The notes beneath the pieces are model-generated. The model made no database searches and was not told where the DNA came from. It saw only the letters and a list, made by a program, of their open reading frames with translations. Shown here piece after piece: positions 1 to 10,052 of a stretch of DNA of 64,000 bases. Numbering within the stretch: the first letter of the stretch is position 1; each line of letters begins with the position of its first letter. Position numbers and translations under genes: made by a program. The DNA comes from Bombyx mori (lineage: Eukaryota > Arthropoda > Insecta > Lepidoptera > Bombycidae): assembly GCF_030269925.1 (NCBI RefSeq), contig NC_085108.1, forward strand, positions 6,014,001 to 6,078,000. Direction: 5' to 3'.

Positions 1-194
1 ATCAATAAAGAAAAGATTACACACACTACATACCATGTATTTGACGCACACACGCATGCATACTATTAATTGTCAAACTTTTTTTCTTGACGTCTGTGGT
101 CAAATTATAGAAGTATAAAATACAATCATAATAGTGCACAAACTTACAATTCTAATTAATTATAGTCGAATTTCGACTACTGCGGGACCTCTAG
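1..194 (+). mobile_element. Helitron-like element, 3' part
   Basis: This stretch matches a second, longer copy at 61692-62110 almost base for base. It ends in CTAG followed by T, the usual Helitron 3' terminus. The 5' part lies outside the window. It lacks a block of about 70 bp that the second copy carries after the shared 'gtcaaatt'. Confidence 0.65.
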
Positions 195-485
195 TTCAAA
201 CTAAAATCGTCTGAGATCAGTGTTACAATGACATGTGAGGAACGTTTGTTTTGTAGTTATCACAAAAACTAGCGCCATCTTTTTATCTCACTGAAGCTAT
301 TGTTGTCGTAAAATGTCGATAGATGGCGTTGCTGGTAAAGACTACTGACATTGAATGTAAACTAATTTCTTTTTTTTGCTCATAAATTGATGTCTTACGA
401 GTGTGGTCGTTATTGTCTATGCAACGAAAAAAGGGTGGCTTTTCACGACTTACACGAATTAAACCTAAACTAGTTATAGCGAAAT

Positions 486-632
486 CCACCTTGAGATATA
501 AGTTCTAAGGTCTCAGTATAGTTACAACGGCTGCCCCACCCTTCAAACCGAAACGCATTACTGCTTCACGGCAGATATAGGCGGGGTGGTGGTACCAATC
601 CGTGCGGACTCACAAGAGGTCCTACCACCAGT
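486..632 (-). mobile_element. Bm1-type SINE, internal fragment
   Basis: Reverse-oriented piece of the abundant SINE, without the A-rich tail. Its 5' end is the recurrent ACTGGTGGTAGG start shared by most short copies in the window. Bases 195-485 to its left show no gene or recognised repeat. A degraded relic of the Lx LINE tail (gacgagcatacgg) follows at about 660-700. Confidence 0.8.
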
Positions 633-884
633 CTATAGTATAACTTTATTGCCTTGTACAGACGAGCATACGGCTCTTCTAATGGTGAGTGGTCTCTGTC
701 GCTCATTAACGTAAATACTGCCACAATAGGGACATAGACAAGCGGCTTCCTACTATTACGGAAGGAGCCTCAAGATTTTTAAACCTCGTTTTGAAGAACT
801 ATGAATCGCATCTCCGTGGGATAGAAGCCACATTAGTATAATACAAAGTATGCATAGAAATTAAACTGCTACAATTAATTAATT

Positions 885-1215
885 ATATAATAATAATAAT
901 AATAATAATGTTTTTATTTCAAGTATCCATGACTCATATAAATTGTTAATAAGACTTAGACCTATGTTAGTAGTTATATTTACATCACAATGAATTACTG
1001 TGGTAACATCCCATGGGAGATGGCACCACAGCGACCCATGTATATACAGTCCAGCCTGCTTGCGATCATGCTCAGGATACTGTTGGAGCTGGCCCTCACT
1101 CTGTTTACCAGAGATGCACACCTCTTACGCATGGTAGCGTAAAAACAATCTATGTGCGCGTCTGCAAACATCCCTGATGCGCTACAAAAGCGGGGCAGCA
1201 CCACCAGCACCCTAA
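885..1215 (-). mobile_element. non-LTR retrotransposon 3' end (ORF C-terminus plus TAA-repeat tail)
   Basis: On the minus strand a 71-codon open frame (995-1210) resembles the C-terminal tail of insect LINE polymerases: a FCSASGMFADAH-like stretch, then a MRKR/R-rich region. It is followed by a simple TAA/ATT repeat at about 889-909, as expected for a LINE with a microsatellite tail. The copy is 5'-truncated. Clade assignment is uncertain. Bases 1216-1520 show nothing recognisable. Confidence 0.6.
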
Positions 1216-1520
1216 ACGCGTTATTGTATTGAAATAATAAAATAGTATAAAGGAAATATAATTTAAAGCCAACGTTACTGTGGATGAGAAGTCAGCGCGC
1301 GTTACTCTACCATTGTGACGTCATTCGTGGATCGTAAACAGCACGTGTCAGGAGTACTAACATCTCGCATTGATGTATAAAAATAGAAAAAAATAAATAC
1401 GTATTCCGTAAGTACGTAATGCTATTTGTTGAATTGCGCGCTCCGTGCATATTCTGATATGACCTGATTATGTTCTATCGTTACACATTTTACGCGGTTT
1501 TTGCTGCTTTATACATAATT

Positions 1521-1957
1521 CGTCGTGGCCTAAAGGATAAGACGTCCGGTGCATTCGTATGAAGCGATGCTCCGGTGTTAGAATCCCGCAGGCGGGTACC
1601 AATTTTTCTAATGAAATACGTACTCAACAAATGTTCACGATTGACTTCCACGGTGAAGGAATAACATCGTGTAATAAAAATCAAATCCGCAAAATTATAA
1701 TTTGCGTAATCACTGGTGGTAGGACCTCTTGGGAGTCCGCACGGGTAGGTACCACCACCCCGCCTATTTCCGCCGTGAAGCAGTAATGCGTTTCGGTTCG
1801 AAGGGTGGGGTAGCCGTCGTAACTATACTGAGACCTTAGAACTTATATCTCGAGGTGGGTGGCGCATTTACGTTGTAGGTGTCTATGGGCTCCAGTAACC
1901 ACTTAACATCAGGTGGGCTGTGAGCTCGTCCATCCACCTAAGCAAAAAAAAAAAAAA
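1521..1957 (+). mobile_element. Bm1-type SINE, full length with tRNA-like head
   Basis: The copy begins with a tRNA-related head carrying box A (TGGCCTAAAGG) and a slightly damaged box B (GTTAGAATCCC; other copies have GTTCGAATCCC). A tRNA-unrelated body follows and it ends in a 14-nt A run after CACCTAAGC. At about 437 bp it is one of three copies with the head. Confidence 0.85.
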
Positions 1958-1985
1958 CCATGTGAACGATGGACGAAAAATTAAT

Positions 1986-2223
1986 TTTTGTTGCTTAGAT
2001 GGGTGGAAGATCTCAAAGCCCCCAAGTATTAAGTGGTTACTGGAGCCCATACACATCTACAACGTAAATGCGCCACGTACCTTGAGATATAAGTTCTAAG
2101 GTCTCAGTATAGTTACAACGGCTGCCCCACCTTTCAAACCGAAACGCGTTACTGCTTCACAGCAGAAATAGGCAAGGTGGTGGTACCTACCCGCGCGGAC
2201 TCACAAGAGGTCCTACCACCAGT
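1986..2223 (-). mobile_element. Bm1-type SINE, short form
   Basis: Reverse copy lacking the tRNA head and starting at the shared ACTGGTGGTAGG position. It lies tail to tail with the full-length copy just upstream, so the two could pair as a large inverted repeat. Confidence 0.85.
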
Positions 2224-2307
2224 ATTAGGTCTTTATTTATGAAGATGCTATTTAGTATATAGAAATTTAATTTTTTTTTTTTTATATCGCACCTTTAGAA
2301 TTGAAGT

Positions 2308-2425
2308 GGCCTTGCTAGGCTTCGTGTTAGCAACGTCGTCAGGTTTGAGCCCCGTGAGCTCACCTACTAGTTAAGGTTACGCTGATATAGCCTCTCAGGG
2401 CTATCAGCTTAGGTAGGAAAAAAAA
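2308..2425 (+). mobile_element. BMC1-like LINE, extreme 3' end
   Basis: About 118 bp of the LINE 3' UTR (gttagcaacgtcgtcagg ... taggtagg) and an A8 tail. It abuts the mariner relic at 2427 and probably interrupted it. Confidence 0.75.
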
Positions 2426-2426
2426 G

Positions 2427-2945
2427 TTGTAGTGTCGGAGCAGCGGGGACGAGAGATTAACCAAAGCTGGCCGGAAATTTGTGAGCTTCTCCATCGTTTG
2501 GTCCAGTTCCTCACAGTACACATCCGTAGTAATGCTCGTCACATTTGGGTAAGAGGCTGTGATGAATTATACTGGCACTGGACCCCCAAACTCTTACCGT
2601 GACCTTTGTAGGTGTCAATTTTCGTTTGGGGCATTGCCTAGGTGCTAAATCAAGGTGTCTCCAACATTATGACCGCTTACGATTATCAAAAAGAATCCAT
2701 TTTTCATTGCAAGTGACAATGCGGTTGTTTCATTTCTGTGACTGTTTAACAACGCAAGGCATACCTTAATGCGTTCGTCACGCTGTCGATCATTCAATTC
2801 ATGCGGCACCCACTTATTCAATTCTTCTTACCTTTCCAATTTGAGGCAACCGAACCAATATCGTTTTGATGACAACATTGAAAGCTGTCGATAACTCGGC
2901 GATAGATCGATCATCAGCTTTCACTATCGCTATAATAAAGTATGT
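2427..2945 (-). pseudogene. mariner-family transposase relic
   Basis: Minus-strand translation in shifting frames gives stretches typical of mariner transposases: WVPHELN followed by a RNE-containing segment (about 2780-2830), a region matching the part that surrounds the second catalytic Asp, then EELDQTMEKL, RPALVN and a degraded HDN-type motif (here RHYN) near 2430-2530. Internal stops and frame breaks show it is dead. The C-terminal end stops at a BMC1 3' end. No terminal inverted repeats were seen. Confidence 0.75.
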
Positions 2946-3039
2946 TTTTAATTGTATTTTTTGATTTGTTTTTTCCTTTATTGTAAATATTTTTATTCAT
3001 TTAAAAAAAAAAAAAATATTTGAGAAAAAACAAAAAAAA

Positions 3040-3206
3040 AAGCCCGCTGAGTTTGTTTCGCTGGTTCTTCTCAGGACTGTGGCTTTTTTTGGAACCGGTG
3101 GTAGAGTTAACATTGTTATTTGTATTTTGACATTCAACAAGTGTTGTCATACTGACATCTAAGTTGAAATAAATGATTTTGAATTTTGAATTTGAATTTG
3201 AATTTT
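3040..3206 (+). repeat. interspersed repeat with TTTGAA-type tail
   Basis: The motif set CCGCTGAG ... GGTTCTTCTCAGG ... GGAACCGGTGGTAGAG, ending in a run of TTGAATTTGAA, looks like the 3' end of a lepidopteran retroelement. I know this motif from general experience and there is no second copy in the window. It lies just beyond the stop codon of the MULE-like ORF. Confidence 0.45.
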
Positions 3207-3397
3207 GTAATAAAGGGTTAGGCTCTTTTTAATTACCGTTATATTCTAAAGTAAACCAAATGAATTGAGGTATATTTTTAATCATGGAAAATATAAAATT
3301 AATTGTTTAATTTATTTCAATGAATACCCTAATAATAAATTGTTATTTTATCACTTGAAAAAAGCTTATTATATTAATAAATAAATAAATAAATTTA

Positions 3398-5047
3398 TTA
3401 TAAAATATTGACATCATGTTCCATCTCAATACAGTCTTCATTAAATTGTGGCCATGTCATCATTGATAAACCGATAATGTGTTTGCATTTATATGTTTTG
3501 TAAAATGTAGGGCAGTTACATTTACTCAAATACCACAGCTGTTTATTTAGCGGTATTGAAACACGACTCTCACTAAAATGTCTCTTGATAAAAACATCAA
3601 AACTGACCCACTTGTTGTCATCATCATCATCATCTATCTGCACTCCATTTGTGACTTCATAATGTGTGTAGTTATCATCAACAAGCAAAATGTTCGTTTT
3701 AGCTCCTTTGACCCATTCATTACCAATGATCCAGTCTTTTTTTGTCACTTCTTGTGTTTTCACAAATATATTTTTATCAGCAGCATACCCTGTTGATATT
3801 TCATTTATGACATTTATAAGAACATCCAAAAACTGTGGTAGCTGTAAACTCAAACATAATTTCTCATCATAAGTATCTTTTATCTGTTTTATATACTTGA
3901 GCAATCCAAAATTGGTCTGTATCGATGGTCGAGCTGCCCCTAAGAACCATTTACGGTCATTGACCAACCATTTCTCCTTAAAATAAGCAATGAATGTTGT
4001 TAAATGATCGTATTTCTCTAAGAAAAGTTCAGAAGCTGCATCAAAGATACTTGGGCAGGTCACGGATCTTAGTAAATTCAAGTCCTTCATAAGTTGTCTC
4101 GGTGATCTTATGGACCATTTTAATTGATTGACGATTTGTTTCTGTGCATACCTCCAACATGTTCTAGTTTTCACCTGGAAGACATCAGCAAAAGCGTCTT
4201 GAACAGCCTCAGAATCAGATACAATTACAACAGGCCTCATTTCTTTGCAAAATAATTCTTTAACTTTTGTCCTAATGTTGAAAAAAATTAATTTAAAAGT
4301 ATAATAATTTAATGATCCACATAAAATTATGCATATTGCATGAAACTTTCCTTTCTTATCTGTTGCCCCTAAAACAAAAGCTGGAAGATTACTCCAAGCT
4401 AATTTCTGCATCGTAGCCAAATGATATACTTCAGCATTGACTGCCAATTTGAAGAGATGCTTTGTTGAGATCACAGCATAAAATGTGTTTTTGTTGTGTA
4501 ATACTTGATGTGAAATAACAAAAGCTCTGTGCTCCTCCTTCAGTGTGGTAGAGTGTGTTTGTAGCCAATTCTCCAACATTCTCAAGTCGATAACAACATC
4601 CTTGATCTCTCGTTGCAAAACATCAATATACAGCACCACTTGATTGTAAGTGGGAATCTTTAAATCATTCCGCTCCATTAATCTCTTGTAAATGTCCTTT
4701 GCATTCAAGTTTTGGGCTCGTAAATTTCGTATGAATTCCTTTACTGGTGTTTTAATTTTAGCGATCTCTGTTTTTTCGTTTGTATGATTGTGTTTATCGG
4801 ATTTGTATAAAGTAGCTTCTTTCGTGTCACTGTCTATAACAACGCACAGTTTGGCTCCGCATGATTCTCCTGCGTCATTGACATCTTTACATTTATAATA
4901 ACGCTTTAGACCTGCGTGGTTTACTAATTCCGCGATCCTGATCCACATACCTTCGTTATTAACAGAAAATTCCGCCAATTCTATGTTCTGATACTTCCTT
5001 ACAGGAATCCAAACAATTCTAGTGCGCACTCTCTTCGAGAAATTCAT
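3398..5047 (-). CDS. MULE-type transposase-like protein with FLYWCH-like and SWIM zinc fingers, probably non-catalytic
   Basis: A single uninterrupted 549-codon frame. Residues about 35-90 resemble a FLYWCH zinc finger (C53, C63, H86, H88). Residues about 185-390 align with the MULE transposase core: W218, GATD (227-230) and the second catalytic Asp in VSDSE (D278). The C-terminus has a SWIM finger with C510, C512, C521 and H523, after an acidic run at 472-477. This order is that of animal Mutator-like transposases. The first catalytic Asp of the usual DAT(Y/F) block is replaced (LAT, residues 210-212), the usual CW-x-H reads CWRY (297-300), and the usual NN-x-L-E reads NFGLL (379-383), so the third acidic residue is missing. 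I saw no terminal inverted repeats. Catalytic loss in an open 1.65-kb frame suggests either a domesticated host gene or a very young non-autonomous copy. Confidence 0.8.
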   Translation of the reverse strand: MNFSKRVRTRIVWIPVRKYQNIELAEFSVNNEGMWIRIAELVNHAGLKRYYKCKDVNDAGESCGAKLCVVIDSDTKEATLYKSDKHNHTNEKTEIAKIKTPVKEFIRNLRAQNLNAKDIYKRLMERNDLKIPTYNQVVLYIDVLQREIKDVVIDLRMLENWLQTHSTTLKEEHRAFVISHQVLHNKNTFYAVISTKHLFKLAVNAEVYHLATMQKLAWSNLPAFVLGATDKKGKFHAICIILCGSLNYYTFKLIFFNIRTKVKELFCKEMRPVVIVSDSEAVQDAFADVFQVKTRTCWRYAQKQIVNQLKWSIRSPRQLMKDLNLLRSVTCPSIFDAASELFLEKYDHLTTFIAYFKEKWLVNDRKWFLGAARPSIQTNFGLLKYIKQIKDTYDEKLCLSLQLPQFLDVLINVINEISTGYAADKNIFVKTQEVTKKDWIIGNEWVKGAKTNILLVDDNYTHYEVTNGVQIDDDDDDNKWVSFDVFIKRHFSESRVSIPLNKQLWYLSKCNCPTFYKTYKCKHIIGLSMMTWPQFNEDCIEMEHDVNIL

Positions 5048-6533
5048 TTTTGTTGTGACACAACACGGATTTTTTTTTTAACAATTTATTCACCCATTTT
5101 CGCGCGTCAACTTATCGATCCAACTCACTACTGGCATGAGGTACAACGTACGAATTCGCATTAACTTGTATTTCCATTATAAATTAACTGTTAATTGTGT
5201 AATCAGCTCATTATTTTGCGCGATTCTACAGACTACAACGGAGTTGATTTGACGTAAGTGACAATAGTGTTGGGATGTAGAAAAACTTATTCGTTCATCG
5301 TGAATTTAAAACAAATGATATCGATGTAAAAACAATAATATTTCATGTTAGGTTTTTCTTTTTCCATTTGTGATTTGAATTCTAATTAGAATTCATTGAA
5401 AGTAAAGGACTAAATCTTGTATTTTTTTGCTTTCGTTGGTTTAAATAAAGATAAGGAGGTAACCACGGCTGGTTGGCTATACAATATATGTAAGTACATA
5501 GATAAATTATTGTGAATCAGCTGCCAGTGTGCAAAATGATGTCAAGATTTTAAAACTGTATTGTTTGTTCATCTTATTAAAATTGTAATCTCAGTATGTG
5601 GTTAAAAATAGGCACCATAAATTTATTTTAAAATTATTGTAACATACATAAATATATACGATATTTTTAACACATATTTTATTTCAAACGATATACTATT
5701 GTTATTAACCTTTGTTATTGATTTGCAATAATTAAATTTTTCATTATGTACAGTGTTGTCTGGTTCCTGAAATTATCTGTTCGTGATCGAACGGACTATG
5801 TAACTTTAAAATGACGTCGAGTTCACGTCATTTTTATTTACCATACTAATAGTAATGACTAAAAAGCTTATAAATAAATTACAAGGTTATAACGCAGCGC
5901 TAAATGTCTGATAAAAATATCGCATTCTCTCGGCAGCAGGACAATAACAAAATTGTAAAGTAACAGTAACAAAGTAACCAATTAACTCTTACTTAGGTCT
6001 TGGCCTGAATTAATATCATTATTAATTTTACTAAGACATGTTTTTTTTTTTTAAATCGATTATCGATATATTAGACCAAATATCTATTAGGTTCACGTCC
6101 CTTTAGACTCGTGCCGAGACACCATACTCGGCCAATCAACGTCAAGACAGAAATGGCTGACCAATCGTAAATGTAACAATTGCATATTGCATACAATAGT
6201 CGGATTATCTTGCTCCACTCTCTGTCTCAACTGAAATTAAAGCCAGACACATACTATCATCGTAAAATAAACGATTAGTGTACTCTAAGTTTTAACTTTT
6301 GTGCGATTTCTTTAAGCAACTTTATGGTATTCTAAACGATTTGGTACAGTGTGAGATATCAAACCGATTCCTAAACGCATTCGATACCCGTAAATCTAAA
6401 ATGTAGCTATCTCGCTCTTAACTCAACTTCCGTCTTGTCTTTTTCCTGAGTGTTCGGTTAAGTGTGTGCTCCTATATTAAATAATACTTATTAATTAATT
6501 GTTTTAATCCATATATGAAAGAATATATATATT
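5048..6533. other. 1.5 kb without a recognised gene
   Basis: AT-rich sequence upstream of the MULE-like ORF. The first 200 bp (minus-strand 5' side) is less AT-rich than the rest and could hold its promoter, but no clear TATA box or initiator stands out. No LIM-domain exon of Lasp was found here or up to 10052. Confidence 0.4.
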
Positions 6534-6775
6534 ATTTTTTATTACTTAGATGGGTGGACTAGCTTACAGCCCACCCGGTGTTAAGTGGTTAATGGAGCCC
6601 ATAGACATCTACAACGTAAATGCGCCACCCAACTTGAGATATCAGTTCTAAGGTCTCAGTATAGTTACAACGGCTGCCCCACCCTTCAAACCGAAACGCA
6701 TTACTGCTTCACGGCAGAAATAGGCAGGGTGCTGGTACCTACCCGCGCGGACTCTCAAGAGGTACTACCATCAGT
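6534..6775 (-). mobile_element. Bm1-type SINE, short form
   Basis: Reverse copy from the A-rich tail to the recurrent ACTG(G/A)TGGTAG start, about 242 bp, with no tRNA head. Confidence 0.85.
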
Positions 6776-7164
6776 AATAAAATTTGAGATTTGTTAAATC
6801 AATACGACAAAAACTTGTAAATCCGATATATTGTATCCGTGATAGTGCTGCCATCTCTATAGATTTTCGGGAATTATAATTTTCAATATCGTTTCAAAAT
6901 CGTTTCATTTTGATTTGAGAGTATACGCGAAGCTTTATATTAATGTGGCGAGCGCCTTGACCGTTGAACCTTCATGCTCGACGCATGCGTCCTACATTTA
7001 TGCATTTAATATCGATAACATTACGCAAAATGATGATGTTATTGTTCGCGCGACACGAAACGCTTCGTAATCGCTTAGAATGATACAAACTATATTGGTT
7101 AAGCTACCCGATACATTTGAGCCAGGCCACTGCCTTTTTTCTTAAATGATTGAAGTAATACTAG

Positions 7165-7630
7165 CAATACCGTCTTTACCATAAAGGCACACGGGGCCCG
7201 TGCCCAGAGCCCCCATTCTCAGAGGGTCCCTAAGGACCGACAATTTCTCTCACACATTTATTCTCAAACATTTTTGTCGGGCACATTACACTCTTTTCAC
7301 AAATCAGTAATCTTATCAGAAGGTACCTATTTATAAGGCATACTACGCCATTATATCGATGACTGCGCCTATTCCTACTGAACTAATTAATAATATTTCC
7401 GAACGCATCCTACCTAATTTACTAAGTAAACCATATACTAAGTAACCAAAAAACCAGCAGCATTCTAATATCATTAATGACATATTATATCATACTGTAT
7501 TTGATTACCTATAATAAATGGTCATACTCAGTAAAAAAATGTTATTTTAATTCGCTTTTTTTACTTTCCAAAAGGGCCTCAAATTCTTATGTGCCCAAGG
7601 GCCCCAGCCTAATTTAAGACGTCCCTGAAT
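7165..7630. mobile_element. possible hAT-like non-autonomous element
   Basis: The ends are roughly complementary: GGGGCCCGTGCCC-rich sequence on the left against GTGCCCAAGGGCCCC ... GACGTCCCTG on the right. The GC-rich inverted ends around an AT-rich middle recall hAT elements whose termini begin CAGGG. Target duplications were not resolved. Confidence 0.35.
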
Positions 7631-7669
7631 ACTAGTGGCCCGGAAGCCTTTCCAGTTTCACCGGTGTGT

Positions 7670-7830
7670 TTAGTGCGAGTTTTTTAACGTTCTCTATAAC
7701 GTAAAAGTTAACTCATATTTGTATGGAGTGGGCTCGTTTGCGTACGTTTGCCGCTAGGGGCGCTGTTCCAACTGCATACAAAATTGGCTTAACTTTTACG
7801 CTATCGAGAACGTTAAGAAACTCGCACTAA
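7670..7830. mobile_element. MITE with about 42-bp inverted ends
   Basis: The first 42 bases and the reverse complement of the last 42 differ at only a few positions (TTAGTGCGAGTTT ... GTAAAAGTTAA). The 161-bp element sits inside another repeat (about 7640-7930). A second, more diverged copy is at 53426-53584. No coding capacity. Confidence 0.75.
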
Positions 7831-7999
7831 GAATACTGGACAGGTGGGCGAGCAAGGCTCAGCCAGGGAGGGGTGGGATTTTCTAACAGCTGCCCGAGCG
7901 CCTCCTAAGAAGACCTAACAAAGGCCACTGCTTGCTCGTTTGTAAATGTATCAAGATTAGTCTCAATTATACGACTTTCTTAGACTTACAATTTTTATT

Positions 8000-8188
8000 A
8001 TCCTTCCCTACCTAATCGTTGGTAGCTTAGCTATTCCAACTGCGCGCGGATTGATAGGTGAACTCACAGGTTCAACCTAAGAGAATTGCTAACACTAGCC
8101 CTAGCAAGAGCAGTGCTTCGCTGAATCTACTACCGGATCGAAATCGCGACCCACTGATAAGATCCGGCGAGAAACTCAGCGGGTTGAT
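8000..8188 (-). mobile_element. BMC1-like LINE 3' end, diverged
   Basis: Reverse copy running from a degraded CCTACCTA tail to the hairpin arm CTCAGCGGG, where it stops. It is a short copy truncated at the hairpin base. Confidence 0.65.
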
Positions 8189-8289
8189 TTTTCCCTATCC
8201 GATTTAGATACCATTGTAATGATAACATTAACATTTTATTCAAAACTAGACCGATAGTAATGTTAAGAAAAAGTTTTTTTTTTTTAAAT

Positions 8290-8480
8290 CAGTTTTTATT
8301 CTCCCCATCTGCCTTAGCGGCCTTGTAGTACATGCCAGCCTCACTGTGATTAGCGGGCGGATTCACGAGGTTCAGTCTGAGAGAATTAAGCACCCTAGGA
8401 AGGCCCTTGAATCGCTAAATCTACCACCGGATGCAAATCGCGATCCACAGAGAATATCCCACAGAAAACTGAGTCGGTTG
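8290..8480 (-). mobile_element. BMC1-like LINE 3' end, strongly diverged
   Basis: Order and spacing of motifs (CTACCACCGGAT ... GATCCACAGAGAA ... ACTGAGTCGG) follow the reverse BMC1 3' UTR, but many positions differ. It again ends at the hairpin region. Confidence 0.5.
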
Positions 8481-8539
8481 CGTGTTCGGTTTAAATGCCA
8501 AATTCTGCTACAGACCGTAAAAGTTTCTTTATCCTATCG

Positions 8540-8897
8540 ACATCGAACCCTCTCATCGTAACCGCTGGAAACTACATACCCGACCCAGTAGACCGAATGG
8601 TAAACCGTCGACGTCGCCCAAAGCACGTCATTACGGATCCTCCTGATCCATTAACGGTGCTTTTAGGCACCACAAGCACCGGTCACCGTCCTCGTCGAAC
8701 CCATAGACACAGCCCACTGAGTTTCTCGCCGGATCTTCTCAGTGGGTCGCGTTTCCGATCCGGTGGTAGATTCTGCGAAGCACGGCTCTTGTTAGGGCTA
8801 GTGTTAGTAAACTCTCAGGTTAAGCCCTTGAGCTCATCTATCCGTTCGCGTGAAGTTGAAATAACCCGTTAGGCTACCAGAGAATTAAGGAAAAAAA
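8540..8897 (+). mobile_element. BMC1-like LINE, ORF2 C-terminus plus 3' UTR
   Basis: An open frame matches the last 50 or so residues of the reverse-transcriptase ORF at 50851-51921 ([27 protein letters not shown]), then the hairpin-bearing 3' UTR and an A-rich end. The basic residues after HRPRRTRR are deleted relative to the longer copy. Confidence 0.75.
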
Positions 8898-9056
8898 GGA
8901 TCGAGATGCATAAGTATCCCAAGTCCGAGCCCCTGGGAACACGGCTTGGCTTCCAAAGTCCAAATAAGCCAAGTTTAAGCACATTAATATTACGCGTTCC
9001 ACCATCGACAACAGAGCGCATGTATCCGCCCACACGTGGTTAACATATTAGTACAA

Positions 9057-9321
9057 CTAGATGATGACCGAGCTTTGCTCGGCTTTTTTTTTTTATAACG
9101 CCATCTTGTTGTGTCTTCAAAGCAGTAAAAATAGTATTATTATTCGCCGATAGATGTCGGGAAGAGTCATAAAGTTGATTATTGAAAACACGAATAAAAC
9201 AACATTTTCTGAAAATAAATCGTAGCTAGATCGACTTATCGCCCCCGAAATCCCCTGTATACTAAATTTTATGAAAATCGTTGGAGCCATTTCCGAGATT
9301 CAGATTATATAATATGTATAT
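9057..9321 (-). mobile_element. Helitron-like element (CTAG plus GC hairpin end)
   Basis: On the minus strand it ends with the hairpin CCGAGC-AAA-GCTCGG, a short spacer and CTAG, a Helitron-style 3' terminus. A second copy lies at 30183-30470 in the same orientation. No coding capacity. Confidence 0.55.
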
Positions 9322-9322
9322 A

Positions 9323-9600
9323 TGAGTCGTCTATTATCAAAGGTGGCAATCTGTGCATTTGGACAAAAAAATGTTATTGATATGTCAATACAGATTGATT
9401 TGAATATAATCGTCTCCTTCAAAGAATACGGTTCAAAACCTGCATTAAATAAAGGTTAATACTTAACCTGTTATTTATCTAAGATGTCATTCAGAAGAGT
9501 TTTGTGACTGCCAATGGAATACAAAGTCAATAATTCGTTTTACTGATTTACCAATAATTGTCCAAAAGTCACATTGCCGGCTTTGATAATAGTCGACTCA
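9323..9600. mobile_element. MITE family 1 (TGAGTCG ends), copy 1
   Basis: A 278-bp element with inverted ends TGAGTCGnCTATTATCAAAG, followed inside by GGCAAT and TTTGGACAA. Two further full copies are at 22134-22401 and 42145-42422 in the opposite orientation. It is non-coding. Confidence 0.8.
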
Positions 9601-9753
9601 ATTATGGTATTGAAGTCACATCATATAGCTCCGCTTGTATAGTGCTCTACTCCAGTGAAGTTTTCGTTTGCCGAATTCTTAACGTTTGTAAATGTAATAT
9701 TCTTTATTCGTGGGGTATATGCTACATAAATATGCCGCGAATACAGGTTCTAA

Positions 9754-9860
9754 GTCGTCGTGGCCTAAAGGATAAGACGTCCGGTGCATTCGTATGTAGC
9801 GATGCACCGCTGTTCGAATCCCGCAGGCGGGTACAATTTTTTTTCTAATGAAATACGTAT
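9754..9860 (+). mobile_element. Bm1-type SINE, tRNA-like head only
   Basis: Only the first 107 bp of the full-length SINE are present, with intact box A (TGGCCTAAAGG) and box B (GTTCGAATCCC). The body and tail are missing, which is unusual because other partial copies keep the 3' end. It is not a functional tRNA, as the acceptor stem does not pair. Confidence 0.75.
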
Positions 9861-10052
9861 AATGTTCCCGCGCGATTATACCGTTCGTCACTAGACCAAG
9901 TAATCATTTAAGTGGCCCCGTTTTGCATCTAAGTATGCAGTTTACAGATTCTGTATCTCCCCTAATTCATCCACAGAAGGAGCGCGTGAATGCTAATAAA
10001 AAAATATAAAAAAGAAGGTCTTATTAAAGTAACCTCTAACGTTAAATTGCAG

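Noticed and set aside
9754..9860. Possible functional tRNA gene (intact A and B boxes)
   Set aside because: The ends do not form an acceptor stem, and the sequence is the head of the SINE found elsewhere with body and tail.
5048..10052. Search for the Lasp LIM-domain exons
   Set aside because: No Cys/His spacing of a LIM finger with splice borders was seen on the plus strand, so these exons are presumed to lie upstream of the window.
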